Source: Bacillota bacterium (GTDB lineage Bacteria > Bacillota > Dethiobacteria > DTU022 > UBA8154). From it: 39,967 nt of DNA. Shown piece after piece: positions 8,263 through 16,083 of this stretch (its first letter is position 1; the number at the start of each line of letters is the position of its first letter). A program made the translations under genes and the position numbers. Where the stretch lies: assembly GCA_012839215.1 (NCBI GenBank), contig DUNV01000130.1, forward strand, positions 1-39,967. Reading direction: 5' to 3'. The notes below the pieces were generated by a model. The model was given only the letters and a program-made list of their open reading frames with translations, ran no database searches and was not told the origin of the DNA.

Positions 8263-9588
8263 TTACTTTCTCGCAATCTTACCTGCTATCAGTTTTTTGC
8301 GGAGATGCAGGGGGCCATCTACAGGGATCATTTGCACCTGAAGCCTATCGGAAACTTCCTCCACAGCTAAATTATCCAGAAAAAAACTGCTACCCTCTCT
8401 CAACATAGAGCGATGAAAAAAAAGTGCCTCTCCCAGGTCCTTTTGGATGGATAACACCCGGAGGAGATCGCTCCCTACCAATAGGCCCGTTACCGTTACA
8501 TTTCCTCCCCAAAAATGATGGGGAATGACATAGAGGTGGGTTTTTAGAAAGGAAATTTTCTTGAGTTCCGCAACTAGGCCTTCCAAAAGTGGTTTTGCCG
8601 CCTCCGCCGTAATTAAAGAAATTTCCCTATAATTTATCACCTTGGGTGCCCCTGTTTTTTTCCACTGATCAAGCTCATTTAAAAAGAGGCGGGCCAGGCC
8701 CACCCCGTTTTCCCGCTGGGGGTAGCCTCTATAGTGCTGATGGGAAGGAAAGGGACAGCCGGCAAGCAAATAGAACTCATCGGCTAGATAAACAAAAGGT
8801 ACCCCGTTCCTCCGGCAAAATTTTTCCTGCCATGCCGAATATATTTCTATAATTGTGCGGGCCTCTTCAGGTGTAACTGCCCGCAAAGGCGCTAACCCCC
8901 GGCGGTATTTGGTTAAACCAACCGGGACGAGAGCAACAGTTTGGAGATATGGAAAAAGTTCTGAAAGGTCGTTAATCGTTTTTTCCAGAATGGCCCCATC
9001 ATTATAGCCCGGGCATATTACCACCTGGCCGTGCATCCTGATGCCCGCCCGGGCCAGCTGCCAGAGCAGCTCCAGAATGCCACCGGCATTTTTGGAACCC
9101 ATCATTCTTTTCCGAACCGTGGGATCCGTGGCATGAATTGAAACATAAAGAGGTGACAGTTTTCGTCGTATTATCCTTTTAATATCCAACTGCCCCATAT
9201 TAGTTAGTGAAATATAATTCCCATCAAAAAAGGAAAGCCGGTAATCATCATCTTTTTCATAAAGTGAAGGGCGCAAGTTCGGAGGCTGCTGATCGACAAA
9301 ACAGAAAATACAATGGTTTTGGCAATTCCTTAAGGGCCCGATCACCGGCGAAGAAAAATTAATCCCGGTATCCTCATCATAATCTTTATACAAGGTTAAC
9401 CTTTTGATAGCACCGCTATTTTTTTTTACTTTTAGGGAGACCCTTTTTTCGGCACAAAGGTAATAATAATCGAGAATATCGTAAAAACGTGAACCGTTGA
9501 TGCTAATTAGCCTGTCGCCTGCCTCCAGGCCGGCTTTTCCGGCCGGGGATCCAGGTGTAACACCGGAAATAAGCGAACCTTTGTCCAT
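8263..9588 (-). CDS. PDZ/radical-SAM protein of the DUF512 family
   Basis: 441 residues. The N-terminal 60 residues form a PDZ-like fold (GVTPGSPAGKAGLEAGDRL). A radical-SAM-like centre follows, with cysteines in CQNHCIFC near residue 92 (CxxxCxxC) and then FVDQ. The C-terminal half matches DUF512. This architecture is widespread in Clostridia and cyanobacteria, usually beside der; the reaction is not known to me. Phospholipid and ribosome-assembly genes follow with no gap (its TAA directly abuts the der GTG), so it heads the der-plsY-gpsA operon. It is preceded by a good sigma-A promoter (9695-9724) and a leader of about 100 bases containing a small hairpin near 9640 and one copy of a 16-bp repeat (9614-9629). 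The family assignment is firm; function is open. Confidence 0.9.
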   Translation of the reverse strand: MDKGSLISGVTPGSPAGKAGLEAGDRLISINGSRFYDILDYYYLCAEKRVSLKVKKNSGAIKRLTLYKDYDEDTGINFSSPVIGPLRNCQNHCIFCFVDQQPPNLRPSLYEKDDDYRLSFFDGNYISLTNMGQLDIKRIIRRKLSPLYVSIHATDPTVRKRMMGSKNAGGILELLWQLARAGIRMHGQVVICPGYNDGAILEKTINDLSELFPYLQTVALVPVGLTKYRRGLAPLRAVTPEEARTIIEIYSAWQEKFCRRNGVPFVYLADEFYLLAGCPFPSHQHYRGYPQRENGVGLARLFLNELDQWKKTGAPKVINYREISLITAEAAKPLLEGLVAELKKISFLKTHLYVIPHHFWGGNVTVTGLLVGSDLLRVLSIQKDLGEALFFHRSMLREGSSFFLDNLAVEEVSDRLQVQMIPVDGPLHLRKKLIAGKIARK

Positions 9589-9613
9589 AACTATTTATCC
9601 TTGTCATAATGGC

Positions 9614-9629
9614 ATGATTCAACTGCATA
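9614..9629. repeat. 16-bp intergenic repeat, copy 1
   Basis: ATGATTCAACTGCATA on the plus strand, identical to 11346-11361. It lies 26 bases upstream of the DUF512 gene start, inside its leader. Confidence 0.5.
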
Positions 9630-9694
9630 GGCTCTATTTGCGAAATGTTCGCGGCAAACGGCAACCATTCCCAGGGCCTTGCCTGCTGAAAAAC

Positions 9695-9724
9695 ATTATC
9701 CTATATTTCTTTGCTTTTTGTCAA
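9695..9724 (-). promoter_or_regulatory. Sigma-A promoter of the DUF512-der-plsY-gpsA operon
   Basis: Minus-strand TTGACA (9724-9719, perfect -35), 18-base spacer, GATAAT (9700-9695, five of six). Transcription would begin near 9688, leaving a leader of about 100 bases before the start at 9588. This is the best vegetative promoter in the window and fits the housekeeping genes it precedes. Confidence 0.75.
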
Positions 9725-9749
9725 GTTTTGCCTTGCCCTATAAATATCC

Positions 9750-10217
9750 TTAACCTTTTGTTTTCCGCAGTATGTATCTGGCTCTTTCCACGGTTTCCCC
9801 GACCTTATCCAGGGATTGCCTGGCCCCTAGCAATAAAAAAAACCTCCCCAAGGTTACCAGTCCGGCCCTCCTGGAAAGGTAACCCCCCAGACGCAGTAGG
9901 ATGTTTAGGCAGGGGATGGTACAAACTAAAAGAATACTTCCCGGATCGACTCCAAGCAGTTGGCAAAACTCCGGCAGTATCTTTTCCACAAGGGCACCGG
10001 CATTTTTGCAACCCATGACATAAATTTCATGGCCCTCCTTGTCCTTGCCTATCATGTTTATGGAACCTATCTGCCCATGTTCCAGCTGATCGAACATGGG
10101 GCAGGAGAAAAGTTTCCGTGCCGATAGTGGCCCGTTTTTTTGCAATAGGCCAAGATGTATTGCTGCAGCAAGAACGGAGGAATGGGTACCGCCATAACAG
10201 TGGTATATTACTTTCAT
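9750..10217 (-). CDS. DUF3189 family protein
   Basis: 155 residues. The N-terminus MKVIYHCYGGTHSSVLAAAIHLG with its GGTHSS motif is the hallmark of DUF3189, a family confined to spore-forming Firmicutes as far as I know. A second conserved stretch is YVMGCKNAG near residue 67. The last third is more variable and partly hydrophobic. I know no assigned reaction. It follows the YIEGIA capping-subunit gene by 11 bases and closes the YIEGIA group; the next promoter lies 26 bases past its stop. I see no clear terminator after it. Confidence 0.85.
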   Translation of the reverse strand: MKVIYHCYGGTHSSVLAAAIHLGLLQKNGPLSARKLFSCPMFDQLEHGQIGSINMIGKDKEGHEIYVMGCKNAGALVEKILPEFCQLLGVDPGSILLVCTIPCLNILLRLGGYLSRRAGLVTLGRFFLLLGARQSLDKVGETVERARYILRKTKG

Positions 10218-10228
10218 AGGAAGCCCCT

Positions 10229-10417
10229 TCAGTGCCTGACAAGAAAATAAACCCCATTTTCCAAATCATGAACAACCCCTCCCATCACGCGGGCCAAAGT
10301 TGTGGCAATCCTATCTTGTTCTTCATCAGTTTTGGAGATAAAAACGGGAGCACCCCCGCCTGATACCTTTTCGGGTTTAGTCGTTATGATGGCCAGGATA
10401 TACTTTTCAAACTCCAA
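10229..10417 (-). CDS. Capping complex subunit for YIEGIA
   Basis: About 62 residues (MEFEKYILAIITTKPEKVSG near the start, then GGAPVFISKTDEEQD, GGVVHDLENGVYFLV at the end). This is the small partner protein always found beside YIEGIA. The open frame extends back to a TTG at 10432 immediately after the YIEGIA stop, but that TTG has no ribosome site, and a GGGAGGG lies five to six bases before the in-frame TTG at 10417, so I chose the latter. It lies between YIEGIA and DUF3189 in a tight three-gene unit. Function is inferred only from the family name and its constant partner. Confidence 0.8.
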   Translation of the reverse strand: MEFEKYILAIITTKPEKVSGGGAPVFISKTDEEQDRIATTLARVMGGVVHDLENGVYFLVRH

Positions 10418-10432
10418 CTCTTTCCCTCCCAA

Positions 10433-11302
10433 TCAGTCGGCCGCCTTTTTACCAAGCGTGGTTTTTAGGGGTGTGGAAAGGGCGCTTTCCAGAACAGGAA
10501 CCCTTTTAACGGCCTCTATTAAAACAGAAATGTCCTTTTCCATGGGGACAATGACGAGGCCGACGCGCCCGGTATCCAGGCTTCGCCGCACCAGCGGGGT
10601 AAATTCCGCCGAGTCCACATCTTTATAAACCCCCAGCAAGGCCGCGGCATCATGGGCAATGGCCTTTCTTTGACCGTTATTGGCCAGGGTGGCCCGGCCA
10701 TTATCATTGAGCGGTTCAACGATGATCCCCAGGCCCCTTTTCAGATAGGTTTCCCTTGATTGTTGTAGAGCAAGGTTCATAAACTGAATATTATCAACGA
10801 AGAGTTTGGCGCCCTCAAAGTGTACCCTTCCCGCCCTGACCAGGGCAATATCCCCAATATTTTTCCCTTTCATCAGGGTTTTAGAAATAATAAAGGTAGC
10901 CACTCCCATCAGCAGCCCATAATAAATATTACCGATAAAGGTAGCGCCACTAATTAGCAGGGCCGCGAGCATAACCAGATAGTTTCTCGCCTCAAAAACT
11001 CTAGCAATGCCTTCGATATAATCCGGCCCCCTGGGGACTAGGTTAGTACGATCCAGGCCCTCGAGCATATCCCTTTCCATGCCCCGCACCTCACGAAATT
11101 GGGTCGCTGCCAGGGCAAGAAAGGTTACCGCCGTAAATTCTTTTTCCAGAAGTGCGGGTATGGCCACGGCACCGATCACGGCTGCGATAAAACCAAGGGC
11201 GAGGTGGATGACAACACCGTGAGGGTAACTGGGGTATAGTCTATAATCCCGTTTCAGCATATCATAGCGAATTAAAGAGCCGATGATTATCCCTGTTGTC
11301 AT
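10433..11302 (-). CDS. YIEGIA family membrane protein
   Basis: 289 residues from the first ATG. It contains the family-defining sequence YIEGIARVFE (near residue 88) and hydrophobic segments around residues 30-65 and 105-140, followed by a soluble C-terminal half. The family is found in endospore formers, usually with the small capping subunit that also follows here. The ATG at 11302 has no ribosome site. A CTG at 11323 in the same frame is preceded, at nine bases, by a run of nine G residues and would add LPGFVQA, so the true start may be that CTG. It follows spoIIP by 82 bases, suggesting a shared sporulation transcript. Function at the molecular level is unknown to me. Confidence 0.85.
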   Translation of the reverse strand: MTTGIIIGSLIRYDMLKRDYRLYPSYPHGVVIHLALGFIAAVIGAVAIPALLEKEFTAVTFLALAATQFREVRGMERDMLEGLDRTNLVPRGPDYIEGIARVFEARNYLVMLAALLISGATFIGNIYYGLLMGVATFIISKTLMKGKNIGDIALVRAGRVHFEGAKLFVDNIQFMNLALQQSRETYLKRGLGIIVEPLNDNGRATLANNGQRKAIAHDAAALLGVYKDVDSAEFTPLVRRSLDTGRVGLVIVPMEKDISVLIEAVKRVPVLESALSTPLKTTLGKKAAD

Positions 11303-11345
11303 GGCCTGTACGAATCCGGGCAGTTTGGATCGCCCCCCCCCGTTG

Positions 11346-11361
11346 ATGATTCAACTGCATA
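11346..11361. repeat. 16-bp intergenic repeat, copy 2
   Basis: Exact copy of 9614-9629, located 44 bases before the annotated YIEGIA ATG and just outside the nine-base C run (11333-11341). Both copies sit in leaders of minus-strand genes in the same orientation. Confidence 0.5.
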
Positions 11362-11384
11362 AACCCAAGGTATGGAAAAGGTAC

Positions 11385-12551
11385 CTATTCATTTCCTTCC
11401 CCTTTATTTTCCTCACCCGTTTTGTTTCCTCCTAGTTCGGCAAACTCTTTCTTGAAAAAATGATTTATTTTGGCGCGGAGTTCCTCAGTGTTTTCTGTGC
11501 TGACCAGCAGATAAACCCCAAGGATCAGACCAGCGATCAAAACCAGCCAAAGCACACTTCTTAGAGCTGTTACCCCGGCCTTTTCCTGCATTTGCCGCCC
11601 CTCAGGGCCCACAAAATAAGTAGAGACACCATCGGCAAACATGGCAATGGATTCTTCCGCCCCCTCTTTGGAATTCTCATGGCTCCCGACCTCAACTAGC
11701 AGGGCAAGCGGTGTCATATCCTGATTGTAATTTCCTTTGGCCATAAAGATTCCTTTGATTAGATGGGGGTGCACATCATCCGTAATTTTTTTTAGGCTTT
11801 CTGCGTAGGAGCGATTGACCTCCATGTTTTGGTTTTGCCGCCCGACAACAAACTGTATCTGTACTATTTCCTTGTTATCGGAACTTGCCAGGTATTCCTC
11901 CGCGGGCACAGCATCCCTGTGTACATCGTAAAGGACATCCACCCCTTCCGCCAGGAGATCCTCGACCGTCCGCCTCGACCGGTAGTAGGCGCCGGCATCA
12001 TGGGGTATATGTGTTTCTTCGTTATGGATAACATTTAGGCCATGACTTTCCAGCGCTTCGACAAAAGATACCCCCACATCCATAACCCCGCCCCCCTCAG
12101 GCTTGCTTTCTGTTCCATCCGAGGGGACGTAGGATTCATCACCGTGGGAATGGTAAACGCCGATAGTGGGAGGAGCCACCTGCTCCTGTTTTCCTCCGCC
12201 GGCGACCCCCACCTGCATAAAAGTTTCCTTGAGCCATTCCGAGGGGGGAATTACTTTTAATTCAACCCTTTCCTGATAATCAGCCCAGGCCACATTTCCC
12301 TCAATACTTTCTACCCGGTAAAGATCGTTCCTAGCATCGATGTACTCGTCACCGGGTGTAATAATGCGGGCGGTACGCATGATCGTCTCGCCATTTTCCC
12401 TATTTTTCATGGTAATAAAGCTAAGGCTGAGTTCATCCAGCTCATCGGGGATACCCTCAGCCAAAAGGATATTGCCGCTGGAGGGGGGAAAAAATATTAG
12501 CAGCGCCATAAAAAGCAAAGCGGGCCAAAATACACGTGCCTTTATCATCAA
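11385..12551 (-). CDS. spoIIP: Stage II sporulation protein P (cell-wall amidase/endopeptidase)
   Basis: 388 residues. An N-terminal signal/anchor segment (about residues 7-30) is followed by the SpoIIP domain: GVYHSHGDESYVP near residue 130 (zinc-binding HxH motif), YDVHRDAVP near residue 215, and LLVEVGSHEN near residue 292. SpoIIP cuts glycan stem peptides and, with SpoIID and SpoIIM, drives thinning of septal peptidoglycan and engulfment. An additional membrane segment lies near the C-terminus (ALRSVLWLVLIAGLILGVYL), followed by a charged tail; the classic Bacillus protein is anchored only at the N-terminus. ATG start with GGGAGG seven bases upstream. It lies between a DUF1614 gene and the YIEGIA group. 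Confidence 0.93.
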   Translation of the reverse strand: MMIKARVFWPALLFMALLIFFPPSSGNILLAEGIPDELDELSLSFITMKNRENGETIMRTARIITPGDEYIDARNDLYRVESIEGNVAWADYQERVELKVIPPSEWLKETFMQVGVAGGGKQEQVAPPTIGVYHSHGDESYVPSDGTESKPEGGGVMDVGVSFVEALESHGLNVIHNEETHIPHDAGAYYRSRRTVEDLLAEGVDVLYDVHRDAVPAEEYLASSDNKEIVQIQFVVGRQNQNMEVNRSYAESLKKITDDVHPHLIKGIFMAKGNYNQDMTPLALLVEVGSHENSKEGAEESIAMFADGVSTYFVGPEGRQMQEKAGVTALRSVLWLVLIAGLILGVYLLVSTENTEELRAKINHFFKKEFAELGGNKTGEENKGEGNE

Positions 12552-12636
12552 ATAGCCTCCCTTTGACAGTAATACGAATAATTACCACCCAAAGAAAATC
12601 TAATTTACTGCAAAAACAGACGGCTAAGCCTGTTGA

Positions 12637-13302
12637 TCATTCATTTTTTTCGGGTTGTTCCGGGTTTTGCCCTTCCCCTTGACTGCGATCTTTTCCTGAC
12701 AGTTTCAGCATGAGTTTTTCAGCGGTTTCGCCGAATATTTCCGCCAGGCCAAGGGCAATAAAACCGGAAATAATAATGGCATCAAAAACACCTGCCCCGC
12801 CGATTACACCCGATGGGGCCGCACCAGCTGCAATATTTTCGATCTGGGCAATGCCATCGTTGAGGATGAGGGACATCGTTCCGGCTATAAAGGCCCCCCT
12901 CCTGCTTCTTCCTGCCAGGTAGCCGACGAGGCCTGCAATAAGGGCGACTAGGTAAAAGGGATCCAAAAAAAAGTTATATGTGGGCTCATACGGCATTATT
13001 TTAAAGACGAGGAAAACGATAGCCGTAGTGATCAAGACAGCCAGCAGGGATCTATTAACTTCCTTTCTTTCAGCATTGCTCCATAGATAGCCCACCAGAA
13101 CGAGGGGAACGATTCCGCCTCCCGGGTTGATGCTCAGGTTGCCACCTAGTGGGATATCCGGCAGGAAACCTCCAATGATGATCGCCAATAAAAACAAGAG
13201 CGCGGCGCGATCGCTGAGACGCAGGCGATCAAGGGCCCGCTGGGCAAAGCCCAGGTAGACGAGGATTGCTGCCGCCGTAAGAATGACAATGCCAATATTC
13301 AT
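12637..13302 (-). CDS. DUF1614 family membrane protein
   Basis: 221 residues from the ATG at 13302, which has GGAAGGAG eight bases upstream; the frame extends to a TTG at 13320 that overlaps this ribosome site and is unlikely. About six hydrophobic segments are visible, with the conserved stretches GGFLPDIPLGGNLSINPGGGI (split over residues about 47-68) and GAPSGVIGGAGVFDAI-like sequence near residue 167. The C-terminus is charged. DUF1614 is a family of unknown function common in Clostridia. Here it heads a transcript with spoIIP 85 bases downstream; a forespore-type promoter may precede it, so a role in engulfment or spore membranes is an inference. Confidence 0.85.
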   Translation of the reverse strand: MNIGIVILTAAAILVYLGFAQRALDRLRLSDRAALLFLLAIIIGGFLPDIPLGGNLSINPGGGIVPLVLVGYLWSNAERKEVNRSLLAVLITTAIVFLVFKIMPYEPTYNFFLDPFYLVALIAGLVGYLAGRSRRGAFIAGTMSLILNDGIAQIENIAAGAAPSGVIGGAGVFDAIIISGFIALGLAEIFGETAEKLMLKLSGKDRSQGEGQNPEQPEKNE

Positions 13303-13338
13303 CTGTCTTGCTCCTTCCAAATTTACTTATCCTGTCCT

Positions 13339-13367
13339 AGAATTACCCCCCTTATGAAAATTTATGC
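13339..13367 (-). promoter_or_regulatory. Possible sigma-F/sigma-G-type promoter of DUF1614-spoIIP
   Basis: Minus-strand GCATA (13367-13363) fits the forespore -35 element GYWTA. After 15 bases, GGTAATTCT (13347-13339) fits GGNRANAHT with one deviation. It is just after the preceding terminator and 37 bases before the start. Short degenerate motifs; tentative. Confidence 0.35.
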
Positions 13368-13392
13368 GATTTTATGGCTTTACCTGGGGAAT

Positions 13393-13422
13393 AAAAAAAG
13401 CTGCCGAGTTGAATTCGGCAGC
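13393..13422 (-). terminator. Rho-independent terminator of the cmk-plsC-ispH/rpsA operon
   Basis: Perfect 8-bp GC-rich stem (13400-13407 with 13415-13422, 7-base loop) followed on the minus strand by seven T residues (13399-13393). It lies 34 bases past the ispH/rpsA stop. Strong intrinsic terminator. Confidence 0.92.
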
Positions 13423-13455
13423 AAAAAGGAGTAAACCCCCTGAGCAATTTTCCAT

Positions 13456-15471
13456 TTATTTTTCCTTGTTAAAAAGATCCCCAAAAACATCCCCAAGGGT
13501 AACACTGCCATCTGCCCCATTATCTTTTTGGGAAGAATGGGATGAGAAATCCCTCGGTGCAGGGCGGGCTTCCTTAATACTTAGGCTGATTCTTTTGCTT
13601 TCCAGGTTTATATCCAATATTTTGGCTTCTATCTCTTCCCCTTCCTGCAAGATCTCGGATGGATGCTTGACATGAAAATCGGCCATTTGTGAAATATGGA
13701 CAAGACCTTCCACGCCTGGAGTCAGCTCTACAAATGCCCCAAAGGTGACAATTCTCGTAACCTTACCCTTCACTATCTCATTGACTGAAAAGTTTTCCCC
13801 GACAAGAGACCATGGGTTTGGCTGGGCCTGTCTGATACTGAGGCTAATTTTTTCTTTTTCCGGGATGACATCCAGAATTTTTACTTGGACTTCCTCTCCT
13901 ACCTTTAATACATCCCGGGGATGTCCCACCCTTTGCCAGGAAACCTCAGAAATATGCACTAGGCCATCAATGCCTCCCACATCGACAAATGCCCCGAAAT
14001 CTGTCAGGCGCTTAACCGTCCCGTTTATAACAGAATCTTTTTCCAGGCTGGCAATGGTCTCCTTTTTGATTTTCTCAATCTCTTCTTCGATAGTATGTTT
14101 TCTGGAAAGGATGACTTTGTCTCTTTCCCAGTTAAGTTCAATAACTTTAAAGGAAAACTCTTCACCTAAAAATTTGTTGAAATCGGGAATATAGCGAACA
14201 TCCACCAAAGAGCCGGGCATAAAACCCTCTATCCCACTACCGAGGTTGATAATAATACCGGCGGGAACCACCTCTTTGACGTTTCCCTGCATATTCTTTC
14301 CGTTTTCTAAGGCATCCTCGAGCTCCTTCCAGCGTCTTTCCCTTTCCAGCCGCTTGGCGGAGACGATGATGTTATCATCCTGCTCGTTTATTTTTAGTAT
14401 TAACAAATCAATGCTATCCCCCGGGGAAAATTTTTCCTGCAAGGTTGCCCCCTCTTCCAAAAATATCTCCCCCTTGGGAAGTGTAGCTTCTGCCTTGGAG
14501 CCAATGTCCACAAGGATCTGTTCATCCTCAACCAGAACGATTTTCCCATTGACGACATCGCCAATACGGTAGTTCCTTATTTCTGTGTTTTCTGGACTTT
14601 GCTCTTCAGTTTTTGCCTCTAGATTCCCATTTTCCATTTTCACCAAAACCTCCTTTATCGTCCACTCCGGGGTTGAAGCGCCAGCAGTCACCCCAACAGT
14701 TTGAACCCCTGCAAACCATTCTTCTAAGATATCCTCGGCACCGGATATTTGGTATGTTTTTGTTTTTTCAAGACATACCTGTGTTAATTTTGCTGTATTT
14801 GAACTTCTAGGGTCCCCTATGACCAGCATTAAATCCACCCTGGAGGAAAGCTCCTGGGCTTTTTCCTGCCTAAGCCTTGTGGCATGGCAAATTGTGTTTT
14901 TGATCTCGAGATGCGGGCAAAGATCCTTGATTTCCTGGGCAAGACTAAAAAAATTGCTTTCCCTTTGCGTAGTCTGGGAAAGTAAAAGAATATTTCCTGA
15001 GAGATCCTGACCTTCAAGTTTACTTCTGATTTGCCCGATATCCGATGGCTCAATGATCTGTGCCCTGTTTCCGGACCAGTCAAGCAATGCCTGCACCTCG
15101 GGATGGGCACTATCGCCGAAAATGAGGATCTTGTACCCTTTCTGGGAATAAAGGTGAACCATTTGCTGGACCTTGCCTACGTACTGGCAGGTTGCATCGA
15201 CAACTTCTATTTTTTTGTCATTTTGCAGAAGCCCCAGGGTAGCAGGGCCGATTCCATGGGCGCGAATAATAACAGCCCCCCCTTCCAGCTCTTCCGGCCG
15301 ATGAACAACCTTCACCCTTCTGGCTGCCAGAAAATCGGCCACCTTTTGGTTATGCACCAGGGGCCCAAAAGTATTAACCTCCTTTCCCCCGGCAACCTCG
15401 TTTAAGGTGAGCTCCAGGGCACGCTCAACGCCCTTACAAAAACCTGCATATTCCGCCAAAAAAACCTGCAA
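13456..15471 (-). CDS. ispH-rpsA: Fused HMBPP reductase (IspH) and ribosomal protein S1
   Basis: 671 residues in one frame. Residues 1-280 are IspH, the last enzyme of the MEP isoprenoid pathway: the three [4Fe-4S] cysteines occur at AGFCKGV (C12), VDATC (about C95) and NTIC (about C195), with AHGIG, HPEV, SQTTQ and GASTPE motifs. Residues about 300-630 carry four S1 RNA-binding repeats (for example GFMPGSLVD, GLVHISEVSW, GLVHISQMAD), and a charged, low-complexity tail follows. The fusion is known from many Clostridia. The GFCAGV motif is GFCKGV here. TTG start preceded by a G-rich site seven bases upstream. It is the last gene of the cmk-plsC-ispH/rpsA transcript, as in other Clostridia, and ends at a strong terminator. 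Confidence 0.95.
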   Translation of the reverse strand: MQVFLAEYAGFCKGVERALELTLNEVAGGKEVNTFGPLVHNQKVADFLAARRVKVVHRPEELEGGAVIIRAHGIGPATLGLLQNDKKIEVVDATCQYVGKVQQMVHLYSQKGYKILIFGDSAHPEVQALLDWSGNRAQIIEPSDIGQIRSKLEGQDLSGNILLLSQTTQRESNFFSLAQEIKDLCPHLEIKNTICHATRLRQEKAQELSSRVDLMLVIGDPRSSNTAKLTQVCLEKTKTYQISGAEDILEEWFAGVQTVGVTAGASTPEWTIKEVLVKMENGNLEAKTEEQSPENTEIRNYRIGDVVNGKIVLVEDEQILVDIGSKAEATLPKGEIFLEEGATLQEKFSPGDSIDLLILKINEQDDNIIVSAKRLERERRWKELEDALENGKNMQGNVKEVVPAGIIINLGSGIEGFMPGSLVDVRYIPDFNKFLGEEFSFKVIELNWERDKVILSRKHTIEEEIEKIKKETIASLEKDSVINGTVKRLTDFGAFVDVGGIDGLVHISEVSWQRVGHPRDVLKVGEEVQVKILDVIPEKEKISLSIRQAQPNPWSLVGENFSVNEIVKGKVTRIVTFGAFVELTPGVEGLVHISQMADFHVKHPSEILQEGEEIEAKILDINLESKRISLSIKEARPAPRDFSSHSSQKDNGADGSVTLGDVFGDLFNKEK

Positions 15472-15483
15472 ATAAAGGCCCCC

Positions 15484-16083
15484 CTAACAACCAGACCATA
15501 ATCTGGACATTTCCCCAAAGATTTTGGAACTGGCATCCTCCAAAGTTTTCCTATCTATTTTGCCCTCTCTATGAAAATATATCAAAGGGCCAATTTTAAT
15601 TTTAACCGGCCTAAAACATTTTTCCGGCCACTTAATAACTACAGGCAAAACTGGCCTATTACTTTTTAAGGCAAGAAAAGCAGGCCCATGAAAAAAACTA
15701 CCCAATTTCCCTGTTTTTATCCTTGTTCCTTCAGGGAAAAGGCCGACAATCTGGCCGCTTGCCAGTAGCTCAAGGGCATGGGAAAGGGAACGCCTGTCCA
15801 CGCTACCCCTCTTGACGGGGAAGGCCCCCAGTAGCGGTAGTGCCCAAGCCATGATATAATTTTTAAACAATTCCTCCTTGGCCATAAAGTGTATTTTTCT
15901 ACCCGGCACCAAATTACCTACGAGCGGGGGATCTAGGTTACTGGTATGGTTTGCGCAGATAATAAAGGAACCGTCGGGCGGAATATCTTTTAATAAATGG
16001 GAAGGCCTTCGGCCGAAAAAGATTATAAAATAAACATTAAAAAGAAAGCGGATTATGGTATAAAACACTTTTTCAGACCCCAT
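15484..16083 (-). CDS. plsC: 1-acyl-glycerol-3-phosphate acyltransferase
   Basis: 199 residues. The acyltransferase motif NHTSNLDPP (HX4D, near residue 42), the FPEGTR motif near residue 117 and a short N-terminal hydrophobic segment identify the PlsC family. It adds the second acyl chain to lysophosphatidic acid, making phosphatidic acid at the membrane. The start overlaps cmk by 11 bases, which suggests translational coupling. The order cmk-plsC-ispH-rpsA is a well-known Clostridial arrangement. Confidence 0.93.
   Translation of the reverse strand: MGSEKVFYTIIRFLFNVYFIIFFGRRPSHLLKDIPPDGSFIICANHTSNLDPPLVGNLVPGRKIHFMAKEELFKNYIMAWALPLLGAFPVKRGSVDRRSLSHALELLASGQIVGLFPEGTRIKTGKLGSFFHGPAFLALKSNRPVLPVVIKWPEKCFRPVKIKIGPLIYFHREGKIDRKTLEDASSKIFGEMSRLWSGC

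Noticed and set aside
9630-9697. 20-codon leader frame before the DUF512 gene
   Set aside because: Its ATG overlaps the -10 box of the sigma-A promoter, so it would not be in the transcript.
13745-14194. 149-codon plus-strand frame opposite ispH-rpsA
   Set aside because: Antisense shadow of the S1 repeats; serine/threonine-rich composition typical of a complement reading.
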